DNA of 64,000 nt from Pseudarthrobacter sulfonivorans. Lineage in GTDB: Bacteria; Actinomycetota; Actinomycetes; Actinomycetales; Micrococcaceae. The notes under the pieces were generated by a model that saw nothing but the letters and a program-made list of their open reading frames with translations, did no database searches and was not told the DNA's origin. Below are positions 25,901 through 34,009 of the stretch, in pieces (position 1 is the first letter of the stretch; every line of letters begins with the position of its first letter). The DNA is taken from the NCBI RefSeq assembly GCF_014712225.1, contig NZ_JACXBW010000015.1:52347-116346 (forward strand), read 5' to 3'. A program made the position numbers and the translations under genes.

Positions 25901-26520
25901 CGGCCCCAGTTGTGCCCGGAGCGGCACTGGCCATTGTCCTGATCTTCGTCTCCTATCTGGCCTTCTCGCAGCCACGCCGCGTACGGCTGCGGCTGCTGGG
26001 GTTGAGCAACCAGCCGGGCAACCAGCCGGGGCGCCCGGGCGCGGTCGACGCCCCAGTCCGGGGTAGCGGCGAGGACTCTGTTGACGGGCTGCGCGACACC
26101 GCCATGATGCTCGAGCTTGTGGCTGCGATGCTGGACGCCGGGTCAGGGATTGGCCGTTCCCTGGAACTTGTGGCGGCTTCCGCGTCCAAGGACTACTGCA
26201 AGGCGTTGCGCCCCGTGGTCGCAGCACTGGCCATCGGTGCCGACTGGGAGACGGCCTGGCGCAGTTCCGAAGTCCGGCTTCCCGAGATCCTGGAGCTGCG
26301 TGACGCCCTCGGGTTCGCGGCGCTGACCGGCGCTCCGTCGTCGGCCATTCTTTATGCCCAGGCCGCCCGGTTACGGCGGGAGAGGTTCCGCGCTGCCGAG
26401 AAGCGGGCTGCCTCCCTGGGCGTGAAGCTGGTCATTCCGCTGGGCCTCTGCTCGCTGCCAGCCTTCATCTGCCTGGGCGTGGTCCCGGTTCTCCTGGCAC
26501 TGGTGCCCTCCGGATCCTGA
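25897..26520 (+). CDS. Tad pilus platform protein TadC-like (type II secretion F domain)
   Basis: Second platform subunit, 207 residues and shorter than proteobacterial TadC. N-terminal membrane helix (ALAIVLIFVSYLAF), a short cytoplasmic F domain (MMLELVAAMLDAGSGIGRSL, then WETAWRSSEVRLPEILELRD) and a C-terminal hairpin of two helices. The ATG at 25897 overlaps the tadB stop (ATGA). A perfect 10-base hairpin follows at 26545-26567 before the pilin gene, probably adjusting expression between assembly and pilin genes. Confidence 0.87.
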   Translation: MTAPVVPGAALAIVLIFVSYLAFSQPRRVRLRLLGLSNQPGNQPGRPGAVDAPVRGSGEDSVDGLRDTAMMLELVAAMLDAGSGIGRSLELVAASASKDYCKALRPVVAALAIGADWETAWRSSEVRLPEILELRDALGFAALTGAPSSAILYAQAARLRRERFRAAEKRAASLGVKLVIPLGLCSLPAFICLGVVPVLLALVPSGS

Positions 26521-26544
26521 GTTCCTGTCCTTTCCTCCACAGCC

Positions 26545-26567
26545 GTGGAAAAGGCCACCTTTTCCAC
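26545..26567 (+). terminator. Hairpin between tadC and the pilin gene
   Basis: GTGGAAAAGG (26545-26554) and CCTTTTCCAC (26558-26567) form a perfect 10-base stem with a 3-base loop. No U-tract follows. It may be an attenuator or an mRNA-stability element separating the assembly genes from the pilin gene, which would need higher expression. Confidence 0.65.
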
Positions 26568-26660
26568 TTGGGAAAGGTTCGCCCTTACCGCCCCGCCGGA
26601 GGCCCGGAAGAGTCGAAGCAGCCGGCAACTCGGCCGGAGCGCAGAAGGGAAACCATAACA

Positions 26661-27023
26661 ATGACCATCACCCAATACAGCCTTTCATCCGCCCCAGAAC
26701 CGGAGCTCAGCATGGAAGTTGCCGGTACCGCAGCATGGGACTCCGCAGCACCGGCAGATGCACGATGGGACGCGTGTACCTGCCAACGACAGGAGGCCCC
26801 GGAGCCCACCGGCAACGTTGTGCAGCTTTACCCCGTTGTTCGTGAGGCGAAGGAGCGCCGGCAATGGCTCAACGCTTCGGAGGCCGGAATGGCTACTGCC
26901 GAATACGCCATCGCCACCCTGGCCGCGGTGGGCTTCGCCGGGCTCCTCGTCTTCATTCTCCGCAGTGACGAAGTACGGGGATTCCTGCTGAACCTCATCC
27001 GCACGGCGCTGGCCTTGCCATGA
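26661..27023 (+). CDS. DUF4244 Flp-type prepilin
   Basis: Candidate major pilin, 120 residues. The processing and membrane segment EAGMATAEYAIATLAAVGFA has the Gly-Met and Glu+5-Tyr features of Flp prepilins, followed by a short C-terminal tail ending ALALP. The N-terminal leader is long (about 78 residues), typical of DUF4244 proteins of actinobacterial Tad loci. AGAAGGG before the ATG at 26661 supports the start. The stop overlaps the next gene (ATGA). A prepilin peptidase is not found in the window. Confidence 0.87.
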   Translation: MTITQYSLSSAPEPELSMEVAGTAAWDSAAPADARWDACTCQRQEAPEPTGNVVQLYPVVREAKERRQWLNASEAGMATAEYAIATLAAVGFAGLLVFILRSDEVRGFLLNLIRTALALP

Positions 27024-27568
27024 GTGCGGCGCCGGCAGCGTTGCACCCGGACAGAAAGCAGCACCGCCGTGGGTCTGAGAACGCCCGCGGTGCCGTGACG
27101 GCTGAGTTCGCAGTGGCACTGCCGGCCGTCCTGCTGCTGCTCGCTCTGCTCCTGTCCGGGGCCGCTGCCGGCGTAACCCAGCTCAGGCTCGAGGAGGCAG
27201 CGCACGCCGGCGCCAGGGCACTGGCACGCGGCGAGGACCCGGCCGCTGTCGAGGTCGTCGTCAGGACGATGGCGGGAGCGTCGGCCGCGGCGTCCGTGAC
27301 GGCCGACGGCGAGTGGCTGAGCGTCACCGTTACTGACAGGGTTGGCGGGCCCATGGGGGCCACGGTGCCGTGGACCCTGACCGCGCGGGCAACGGCACGC
27401 AGTGAATCGCCGGCAGCCTCGGGCACGGCCCTCCCTGGCCTGCCCTTCCACCAGGTGTGGCCGGCCCGTGCTTCGCTACACCAGGTGTGGCCGGCCCATG
27501 TTCGGCCAGCCTTGCTGCCCAACGTGGTGCCACCAGGACCGCTGGCAGCACTACAGGCAATCGCGTGA
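27020..27568 (+). CDS. TadE-like pseudopilin
   Basis: Minor pilin-like protein, 182 residues. A basic N-terminus precedes GAVTAEFAVALPAVLLLLAL, the TadE-type membrane segment with its conserved Glu, and then an exported domain of about 80 residues with an antiparallel beta pattern. The C-terminal 45 residues are odd: a 30-bp direct repeat (27451 and 27481) encodes HQVWPA twice, followed by a Pro-rich end. This tail is probably a recent extension. Start and stop both overlap neighbours by four bases. Confidence 0.85.
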   Translation: MSAAPAALHPDRKQHRRGSENARGAVTAEFAVALPAVLLLLALLLSGAAAGVTQLRLEEAAHAGARALARGEDPAAVEVVVRTMAGASAAASVTADGEWLSVTVTDRVGGPMGATVPWTLTARATARSESPAASGTALPGLPFHQVWPARASLHQVWPAHVRPALLPNVVPPGPLAALQAIA

Positions 27569-27927
27569 GGGGCGTCCGGATCCGGGACCACCCCGAGCGT
27601 GGATCGGGAACGGTCCTGGCGGCGGGGCTGGCTTTGGTGATCATCATGGCCATGACTTTGATGCTCCTCTTGGCGCAGTCAGCGGTGATGGCGAGCAGGG
27701 CAGCCGCAGCGGCGGACCTTGGTGCACTCGCCGGCGCGGACGCCCTGCGCGGCCTCACCTCGGGGGATCCCTGTGCCGTGGCCGCGGCGGTGGCTTCACG
27801 GCACGATGCCGTTCTCACGAGCTGCGCGGAAGGGGCAGGGCTGACAGTGGAGGTCCGGACCATGCTCAACGCACGGAGCATGCTGGGTGCCGCCAGCGGT
27901 CATGCGCGGGCCGGGCCGCCGCCCTGA
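27565..27927 (+). CDS. TadE/TadG-like protein (Rv3654c type)
   Basis: Last gene of the pilus operon, 120 residues. A short basic N-terminus (RGVRIRDHPERGSG) is followed by the hydrophobic segment TVLAAGLALVIIMAMTLMLL and an Ala-rich exported domain with two Cys (GDPCAVAA, LTSCAEG) that could form a disulfide. The GTG at 27565 overlaps the tadE-like stop. The family is known as the helicase/secretion-neighbourhood TadE-like protein. Its 3' end overlaps the convergent helicase gene by 28 bases. Confidence 0.83.
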   Translation: MRGVRIRDHPERGSGTVLAAGLALVIIMAMTLMLLLAQSAVMASRAAAAADLGALAGADALRGLTSGDPCAVAAAVASRHDAVLTSCAEGAGLTVEVRTMLNARSMLGAASGHARAGPPP

Positions 27928-30332
27928 GCCGCAGCCGGGTTGAGGTCGCGTTCCGGATGCGCTGATGGTTCCAGGTCCCGGGGAGGGGCTTCGCTCGCGT
28001 CCTTGAGGAGAACATCGATCAGTGTGATGGCCGCAGCCTTGTCCAGGGGATTGTTCTTGTTCCCGCATTTGGGGGACTGGACGCAGGACGGGCAGCCGGA
28101 CTCACACTCGCAGGCCTTGATGGCGTCCCGCGTGGCGGAGAGCCAGACCTTCGCCTTGTCGAAACCGCGTTCGGCGAAGCCCGCTCCGCCGGGGTGCCCG
28201 TCGTACACAAAGATGGTGGGCACCCCGGTGTCGGCGTGGATGGCCGTGGACACGCCGCCGATGTCCCAGCGGTCACTGGAAGCGACCAAGGGCAGCAGTC
28301 CGATCGCCGCGTGCTCGGCGGCGTGCAGGGCTCCGGGAAACTGGGCCTCGATCAGCCCCGCACCGGTCAGCGAACGGTTCTCCACCACAAACCAGACGGC
28401 CTTGGTGAACAGGTCCCTGGCGCCCAGCTCCAGGGGTTCCTCACCCAGGATTTCGTTGGAGATCAAGGCTTTCCGCTGGAAGGAGACCACCTGGGTTGTT
28501 ACCTTGACGTCGCCGAAGTGCACGGAAACATCACCCCACTGCGCGGTCCGCTGGGTTTCGAGGACTTCGATCTGGGTGACGTCCCGGGCGGTGGTGTAAT
28601 AGTCGGGATTGGCGCGGCGGACCACTACGCAGTGGTCGTCCTCGTTCAGGTCCTCCACCACGTAGCTGTCGCCCTGATGCACGTAGACCGCCCCTGTGTG
28701 GGCCTGGTAGTGCGTCTGGGGCGAGTCCATGGTCCCCAGCAGGGAGCCCGTGTCCGCGTCCACGATGCTCACCGGTCCGCCGCCGTCGGCCCGAAGGTTC
28801 ACCATGGCGGCAGCGCTCTGGGAGTGGGTCCAGAACCAGCCTGCAGGCCGGCGGCGCAGGTAGCCCTGGGCAACAAGCTGCCCCAGCAGTTTTTCGGACG
28901 TGCTGCCGAAGAGACCCAGTTCGGCCACGCCAAGCGGAAGCTCTGCGGCGGCGGCGCAAAGATGCGGCCCCAAAACATAAGGGTTGGAGGGATCAAACAC
29001 AGTCGCTTCCACCGAGACGTCGAAAATCGCCTCGGGATGGTTCACCAGGTAGGTGTCCAGGGGGTCATCGCTGGCAACGAACGCAGCAATGGCATCCTGG
29101 CCCGCGCGGCCGGCCCGCCCGATCTGCTGGAACAGCGACGCCCGGGTTCCGGGCCACCCGGCCACCAGCACGGCGTCCAGCCCCGAAATGTCGATCCCCA
29201 GTTCCAAGGCGGAGGTGCTGGAGACGCCCAGGAGCTCACCGGAGCGGAGGGCTTTCTCCAAAGCGCGCCGTTCCTCCGGCAGGTAGCCGGAGCGGTAAGC
29301 GGCCACGCGTTGCGGGAGGCTTGGGTCCACCTCGTCCAGGAGCCGCTTGGTGATCGAAGAGATGGTCTCCGCGCCGCGCCGGGACTTGATGAAGGCGATG
29401 GTCCGGATCCTGGAGGAGACCAGGTTCGCCAGCAGGTCAGCGGTCTCGGCGACCGCCGTGCGGCGCTCTTTGGCCCCGTTTTCGCCCTTCAGCTCCGTCA
29501 GCGCGGGCTCCCAGAACGCCACCGTGGTGGAACCATGCGGGGAGCAGTCCTCGGCAACAGCCCGGACCGGCGCCCCGATCAGCCGCCCGAACGACACACC
29601 CGGCTCCGAGGCCGTGGCGGAAGCAGCGATGAACACCGGGCCGGGGTGGGAGGTGCCGGCACCGTAGTAGGCGCAGATGCGGCGCAGCCGGCGCATCAGG
29701 TTTGCCACGTGTGAACCGAACACGCCGCGGTAGCTGTGGGCCTCATCCACAATCACGTACCGCAGGCGGCGGAAGAAGCTGGCCCACCAGGCGTGATTTG
29801 GGAGGATTCCGAAGTGCAGCATGTCCGGATTCGCCAGGATGAAGTTGGCGTGGTCCCGGATCCAGCGGCGGGACGCGGGGTCGGTGTCGCCGTCGTACGT
29901 CTCGGCTCTCACGGTGGGCAGTTTCAAGGAACGGATGGCGGCGAGCTGGTCGGCGGCTAGCGCCTTCGTGGGGGAGAGGTAGAGCGTGACGGCGCCGTCG
30001 TCGTGGATTTTCCCGGGCTCGGACACCACCCGCAGCTCGGAGCGGTGAATCGCGTCCAGCGCCGGCAGCTGGTAGGCGAGGGATTTTCCGGAGGCAGTGC
30101 CGGTGGCAATCACCACGTGCTCACCGTTGTGGGCGAGGTCGGCGGCCTGGATCTGGTGCCGGTACGGCTCGTGGATGCCCAGGGAACCGTAGGCGGCCAC
30201 CAGGTCGGGGTGGGCCCAATCCGGCCACGGCTCGTGGACGGCCTGGCGTGCGGGGATGGTGTGGACATGACGGAGCTGCTCCGGGTCCGGGCCGCGGCCC
30301 AGCAACGGGATCAGCGAGTCATGGGGGTTCAC
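27900..30332 (-). CDS. DEAD/DEAH-box helicase with C-terminal zinc-binding domain
   Basis: An 810-residue SF2 helicase of the Hrq1/YprA-like, DUF1998-containing class that neighbours Tad loci in actinobacteria. Motif I ATGTASGKSLAY, motif II VIVDEAH, motif III ASATASEP and motif VI QQIGRAGRAGQ are clear; the C-terminal CECESGCPSCVQSPKC gives four Cys for metal binding. Start GTG at 30332 (MNPHDSLIPLLG); no Shine-Dalgarno is seen. The conserved neighbourhood with the pilus genes is known but unexplained; a role in DNA repair is more likely than one in secretion. Confidence 0.93.
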   Translation of the reverse strand: MNPHDSLIPLLGRGPDPEQLRHVHTIPARQAVHEPWPDWAHPDLVAAYGSLGIHEPYRHQIQAADLAHNGEHVVIATGTASGKSLAYQLPALDAIHRSELRVVSEPGKIHDDGAVTLYLSPTKALAADQLAAIRSLKLPTVRAETYDGDTDPASRRWIRDHANFILANPDMLHFGILPNHAWWASFFRRLRYVIVDEAHSYRGVFGSHVANLMRRLRRICAYYGAGTSHPGPVFIAASATASEPGVSFGRLIGAPVRAVAEDCSPHGSTTVAFWEPALTELKGENGAKERRTAVAETADLLANLVSSRIRTIAFIKSRRGAETISSITKRLLDEVDPSLPQRVAAYRSGYLPEERRALEKALRSGELLGVSSTSALELGIDISGLDAVLVAGWPGTRASLFQQIGRAGRAGQDAIAAFVASDDPLDTYLVNHPEAIFDVSVEATVFDPSNPYVLGPHLCAAAAELPLGVAELGLFGSTSEKLLGQLVAQGYLRRRPAGWFWTHSQSAAAMVNLRADGGGPVSIVDADTGSLLGTMDSPQTHYQAHTGAVYVHQGDSYVVEDLNEDDHCVVVRRANPDYYTTARDVTQIEVLETQRTAQWGDVSVHFGDVKVTTQVVSFQRKALISNEILGEEPLELGARDLFTKAVWFVVENRSLTGAGLIEAQFPGALHAAEHAAIGLLPLVASSDRWDIGGVSTAIHADTGVPTIFVYDGHPGGAGFAERGFDKAKVWLSATRDAIKACECESGCPSCVQSPKCGNKNNPLDKAAAITLIDVLLKDASEAPPRDLEPSAHPERDLNPAAAQGGGPARA

Positions 30333-30359
30333 CCCAACATTCTTTCACCCGCGGAAAAA

Positions 30360-31052
30360 TCAGCCTCCGGAGAGGTCGCCATCCTCGTCCGAGGTGGACA
30401 GCATCAGCACACGGCACACGGTGGACCAGCCCAGGTGCGAATACAGTTTCTGGCCATCCAGCGAAGCCAGCAGCAGGCCGTTTTCCACATCCGGCCCGAT
30501 GGCCTGCGCGGCGAGGGCCTTCATGATGAAACTGCCCAGTCCGCGGCGCTGGAACGCGGGCTGGACCACAATCTTGTCGAACACCGCCGTCCCGTCCACC
30601 ACAAATACCCTGCCGCTGGCCGCTACGTCATCACCGGAGCGGACAACGGCGTGGTGGATGCCGTCGAGTTCGGACATGACCAGGTTCAAATCGTCATCCG
30701 AGAGCCAGGGATCTTCGGTGTCCTGGGTTTCCATATCCACGATCATCATGGCCTGCGACGCGGAGGTGATGTTCAGCCCGTGTTTCTCGGCCAGCTGTGT
30801 ATACCGGAGAACATCGTTGGTCAGTACGGTCAGAATCCGCGTCGGAGCTTCTGTGGTCTTGGCCACCAAAGCCGCGAACTCGTCGTCGGAGGGGTCGTGG
30901 GAGAAGTATTCCCATTCCCCGGTGGTGTCGGCCCGCAGTGCAGCGGGGAAGCGGCCTTCAGTTGATGTCTGGTACCCGCGGCAACCGGCCCAACCGGTTA
31001 CCCAGACTTCAAGAAGGTTTGTGATGTCTTCAACCAAGGCGTCCGGACTCAT
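30360..31052 (-). CDS. GNAT family N-acetyltransferase
   Basis: A 230-residue protein whose C-terminal half is a GNAT fold: VVQPAFQRRGLGSFIMKALA is motif A with the acetyl-CoA-binding R-R-G-L-G loop, and LYSHLGWS lies near the end. The N-terminal half (about 100 residues) does not obviously belong to the fold and may hold the substrate site. A TACCCT box ends 6 bases before the ATG at 31052, fitting a leaderless mRNA. It is downstream of, and separately promoted from, the convergent genes; the substrate is unknown. Confidence 0.83.
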   Translation of the reverse strand: MSPDALVEDITNLLEVWVTGWAGCRGYQTSTEGRFPAALRADTTGEWEYFSHDPSDDEFAALVAKTTEAPTRILTVLTNDVLRYTQLAEKHGLNITSASQAMMIVDMETQDTEDPWLSDDDLNLVMSELDGIHHAVVRSGDDVAASGRVFVVDGTAVFDKIVVQPAFQRRGLGSFIMKALAAQAIGPDVENGLLLASLDGQKLYSHLGWSTVCRVLMLSTSDEDGDLSGG

Positions 31053-31246
31053 GTGATGAGGGTATTCCAGCCCCGTCGCAAGTAACAGGGGTTCCGTACC
31101 CGGAAGTGACTTACTTATGCAATCGTGACCACTGTCGTGCGGCCGAATCCGCCCTGAACAGGAGAGACGCCGCCCTGGCAGCCCGGCGCTGCCAGGAGTA
31201 AGAGGCGGGCGGGCCCGTTGAGGCCAAAGCCAGTACCCTTAAATAC

Positions 31247-32140
31247 GTGGCTTTGAACAGAATTGTGCTCTTTTACGGCTTTACCCCCATCGCTGATCCG
31301 GACGCGGTGCGGCTCTGGCAGCGTGCCCTGTGCGAGAAACTGGGGCTGACCGGCCGCATCCTGATCTCCAGGGACGGCATCAACGCCACGGTGGGCGGCG
31401 AGATCGGCGCGGTCAAGCAATACGTCAAGACCACGCGGGAATACAAGGGTTTCCACGGCATCGACGTGAAGTGGTCCGACGGCGGCGCGGAGGACTTCCC
31501 GCGGCTGAGCGTCAAAGTCAGGGACGAGATCGTCTCCTTCGGCGCTCCCGGCGAGCTCAAGGTCGATGCGAACGGCGTCGTGGGCGGCGGCACCCACCTC
31601 AAGCCCGAGGAACTGCATGAACTGGTGGACGCCAGCAAGCAGGCGGGGGAGGACGTGGTGTTCTTTGACGGGCGCAACGCCTTCGAAGCGCAGATCGGGA
31701 AGTTCAAGGACGCGATCGTCCCCGACGTAGCCACCACGCACGACTTCATCAAGGAACTCGATTCCGGCAAGTACGACGCCCTCAAGGACAAGCCCGTGGT
31801 CACGTATTGCACCGGCGGCATCCGCTGCGAGGTGCTTTCCAGCCTGATGGTGAACCGCGGCTTCAAGCAGGTCTACCAGCTCGACGGCGGCATTGTCCGC
31901 TACGGCGAAACGTTCAAGGACCAGGGCCTGTGGGAAGGTTCGCTTTACGTCTTCGACAAACGCATGCACCTGGAATTCAGCGAGGACGCGAAAACCATCG
32001 GCGAATGTGTCCGCTGCGCCGCGCCCACCAGCAAGTTCGAGAACTGCTCCAACCTCAGCTGCCGTACCCTCACGCTGTACTGCGCCGAGTGCGCTGCCAG
32101 CCCGGAGACGCTGCGCTGCCCGGAAGGCTGCGCTGCCTGA
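31247..32140 (+). CDS. trhO: tRNA uridine(34) hydroxylase (rhodanese-like TrhO)
   Basis: Oxygen-dependent 5-hydroxylation of wobble uridine in tRNA by family. The 297-residue protein has an N-terminal acylphosphatase-like domain (GRILISRDGINATVGGE), a rhodanese domain with active-site Cys in VVTYCTGGIRCE, and a C-terminal Cys cluster (CVRCAAPTSKFENC, then CAECAA) that may bind metal. Start GTG at 31247: TACCCT at 31234-31239 ends 7 bases upstream, a leaderless layout. Confidence 0.93.
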   Translation: MALNRIVLFYGFTPIADPDAVRLWQRALCEKLGLTGRILISRDGINATVGGEIGAVKQYVKTTREYKGFHGIDVKWSDGGAEDFPRLSVKVRDEIVSFGAPGELKVDANGVVGGGTHLKPEELHELVDASKQAGEDVVFFDGRNAFEAQIGKFKDAIVPDVATTHDFIKELDSGKYDALKDKPVVTYCTGGIRCEVLSSLMVNRGFKQVYQLDGGIVRYGETFKDQGLWEGSLYVFDKRMHLEFSEDAKTIGECVRCAAPTSKFENCSNLSCRTLTLYCAECAASPETLRCPEGCAA

Positions 32141-32186
32141 GCGCTGCCCCCCCGAGGGTCGTCCGCCGGATGGCGCACGGCAGGGC

Positions 32187-32789
32187 TCAGAGCAGGAGCA
32201 GCCGGTACGCGTAGTTGGCCTCCGACTTCGCTTCCACGCGGAAAGTCAGGGCCGTTTCCTTGGACAGACGGATCACGTTCTGCAGCCTTGGTCCGCAGCG
32301 CAGATCCACGTCCACCATGGTGACGCTGTCGCCGCTGACCTGGAAAGTGACGGGCTCCGGACCCCGGCATGCGAGCGCCAGGATGTACGTTCCCACCGGC
32401 AGGGCCGCCCTGATCTCGGTGCTGACCTCCCCCGCACGCAGGAGGCCGTAGGCCCGGTGTGCCACCTGCAGACCGTCGCCCAGCTGGGACTCCTGCAGCC
32501 AGGCTTCCATGTCCGCTTCGCCGACGGGATCCCGCTGCCAGGGATCGTAGGGCGTGGAAGACACCATGACAGGCGGGCCTCCGGAAGCACCTTCGCCCAG
32601 GGCAGGCCGCCAGCCGTCGTTGTAGCTGTATTCGCACCCCGCCAAGGCAGCTCCGGCCAGCAGGAAGGCCGCCGTTGAGAGTACGACGGCGGCCCTCGGC
32701 CTGGAGCGCAAGGAGACTTTCCGGGGATGGCCAGGACCCGGCAAGACAGCCGCTTGACGGCGCAGTGGCGCTCCCCTTATTGCCGGCAT
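32187..32789 (-). CDS. Lipoprotein of unknown function, paralogue 1
   Basis: A 200-residue exported lipoprotein: long basic N-region, hydrophobic segment and lipobox LAGC (Cys near 52). The mature domain ends with GTYILALACRG, VDVDLRCG and NYAYRLLL, a pattern shared with the next two genes: G-T-Y, Cys, a second Cys about 27 residues on, and a YAY-type end. The ATG at 32789 is supported by TAGACT ending 6 bases upstream (leaderless). Probably a small beta-sandwich closed by a disulfide. Function unknown. Confidence 0.75.
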   Translation of the reverse strand: MPAIRGAPLRRQAAVLPGPGHPRKVSLRSRPRAAVVLSTAAFLLAGAALAGCEYSYNDGWRPALGEGASGGPPVMVSSTPYDPWQRDPVGEADMEAWLQESQLGDGLQVAHRAYGLLRAGEVSTEIRAALPVGTYILALACRGPEPVTFQVSGDSVTMVDVDLRCGPRLQNVIRLSKETALTFRVEAKSEANYAYRLLLL

Positions 32790-32882
32790 AGGCCGAGTCT
32801 AAGGCTGCCCGGACCGGCCGGACCGGGAAGAGGCTCCCCTACTTAACCTGGGACGGCCAAAGGCGGTGCCCGGTCTCCGGGA

Positions 32883-33419
32883 TCAGCCGGCGGCCCCGGT
32901 TTCGCCGGGCGGCGGCGGCCCGGCGAACCGGACGGCGCCGCCCACCAAACCTACGTTTCCGAGGGGTTCAAGCCCGGCCGAAACCTGGCCGGGCGCAAGG
33001 TCAACCACGGCGTCGTACGGCGTGCCGCAGACAATCCGCTGCGAGAGGAGCAGCGCTCCGTGCTGGCGGACCGTCAGGATGGCACCGGGCCCGTCCGTGC
33101 AGGCGGCACGCAGAGCGTACGTGCCGGCGTCCGGCAACTGGCCCGAGGTGTTAATGCCCTGACCGCCCCGCATTCCGCCGGTAGCCCCGAGGGAAACGAC
33201 GCCACCGGGGGGACCCATGAGGGACTCCACTTCCGCTATCAGTTCCGCCTGGCGGGCGGCTTCCTCCGCGCTGATGGTTCCGGCGGCGGAGTCGGGGGCA
33301 GGCCGCAGGGCAGGGGTGCTCCCACCAGGCTGCGGTCCTGCCTCCGCGTACTCACACCCGCCCAGCAACGCCGCTGCCAGTAACATTCCGCCAGCCACCG
33401 CAAGGCGTCTGGGGTCCAC
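32883..33419 (-). CDS. Lipoprotein of unknown function, paralogue 2
   Basis: A 178-residue lipoprotein: signal peptide with lipobox LLGGC (Cys22), a Pro/Ala-rich linker and a domain with DAGTYALRAACTDGPG and RIVCGTPYDAVVDL that parallels its two neighbours. It ends in a Pro-rich tail (FAGPPPPGETGAAG) where the others have a Tyr-rich strand. Start GTG at 33419, five bases after the preceding stop, so it is cotranscribed with paralogue 3. Function unknown. Confidence 0.75.
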   Translation of the reverse strand: MDPRRLAVAGGMLLAAALLGGCEYAEAGPQPGGSTPALRPAPDSAAGTISAEEAARQAELIAEVESLMGPPGGVVSLGATGGMRGGQGINTSGQLPDAGTYALRAACTDGPGAILTVRQHGALLLSQRIVCGTPYDAVVDLAPGQVSAGLEPLGNVGLVGGAVRFAGPPPPGETGAAG

Positions 33420-33424
33420 GGCTA

Positions 33425-33862
33425 CTACCCGGCCTGCACGAGCTGGTAGGCGTAAAGCGTCGGTGCGTCCACGCTGGAGACGCTGAGGTCCAGTGTTCCG
33501 GCTTTAGCCAAGGTGATTTTCGTGGCTTCCCGGGTTCCGTAGCAGGCCGCGCCGAGGTCCACGAGCTCCTGGCCCGCGGACCGCACGGCGAGAAAGGCCT
33601 TGCCGCCGCCGTCGCAAACCAGGGTCAACGTGTAGGTGCCGGCGGGCAGGTTTTCCGTGTGGTCCACCGGGCGGGCATTGAGGATTCTGCCGGAGTCCTC
33701 AGCCACGATGCCACCGGTGGAAGGCAGCGCCGTCGCTTTCCATGCCGGCACATCGGCGTTCTCCACGGAGAGCTGCTGGGCGCAGCCGGAGATGCCCAGA
33801 ACGACGGCGGCCGCGGCCACGGCGGTCAGGGCGCGCGGCATGGAGGTGGGAAAGAGAGCCAT
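33425..33862 (-). CDS. Lipoprotein of unknown function, paralogue 3
   Basis: The shortest of the trio, 145 residues. Lipobox ISGC (Cys27) follows a clear signal peptide; the domain reads LPAGTYTLTLVCDGGGKAF, ELVDLGAACYG, then PTLYAYQLVQAG. The three genes probably arose by tandem duplication and divergence. TAAGTT on the coding strand ends 6 bases before the ATG at 33862, so this gene carries the promoter for itself and paralogue 2. Confidence 0.77.
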   Translation of the reverse strand: MALFPTSMPRALTAVAAAAVVLGISGCAQQLSVENADVPAWKATALPSTGGIVAEDSGRILNARPVDHTENLPAGTYTLTLVCDGGGKAFLAVRSAGQELVDLGAACYGTREATKITLAKAGTLDLSVSSVDAPTLYAYQLVQAG

Positions 33863-33913
33863 GCTTCAAACTTACCGGGACCCTTGGCGTTCTCATGCCG
33901 CGGTCCCTTGACC

Positions 33914-33928
33914 TTGACGTTACGTCAA
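33914..33928 (+). promoter_or_regulatory. MerR-type operator upstream of the TipAS-type regulator
   Basis: TTGACGTTACGTCAA is a perfect 15-bp dyad (7-base arms, one central base), preceded by another TTGACC. The location, about 80 bases upstream of a MerR-family gene, fits autoregulation; MerR proteins bind such dyads inside a promoter spacer. A degenerate GTCAAC...GTTGA follows directly, so a second site is possible. Confidence 0.65.
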
Positions 33929-34009
33929 CATTTATTGTTGAAATATCAGCCGGTCACATCCCAGCCAGACCTACAACCACACTCCAGAAAGAACTTAGGC
34001 AGGAGGACA

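Noticed and set aside
33659..34009. Upstream extension of the MerR gene
   Set aside because: It would run over the antisense lipoprotein gene and the operator; AGGAGG fixes the ATG at 34010.
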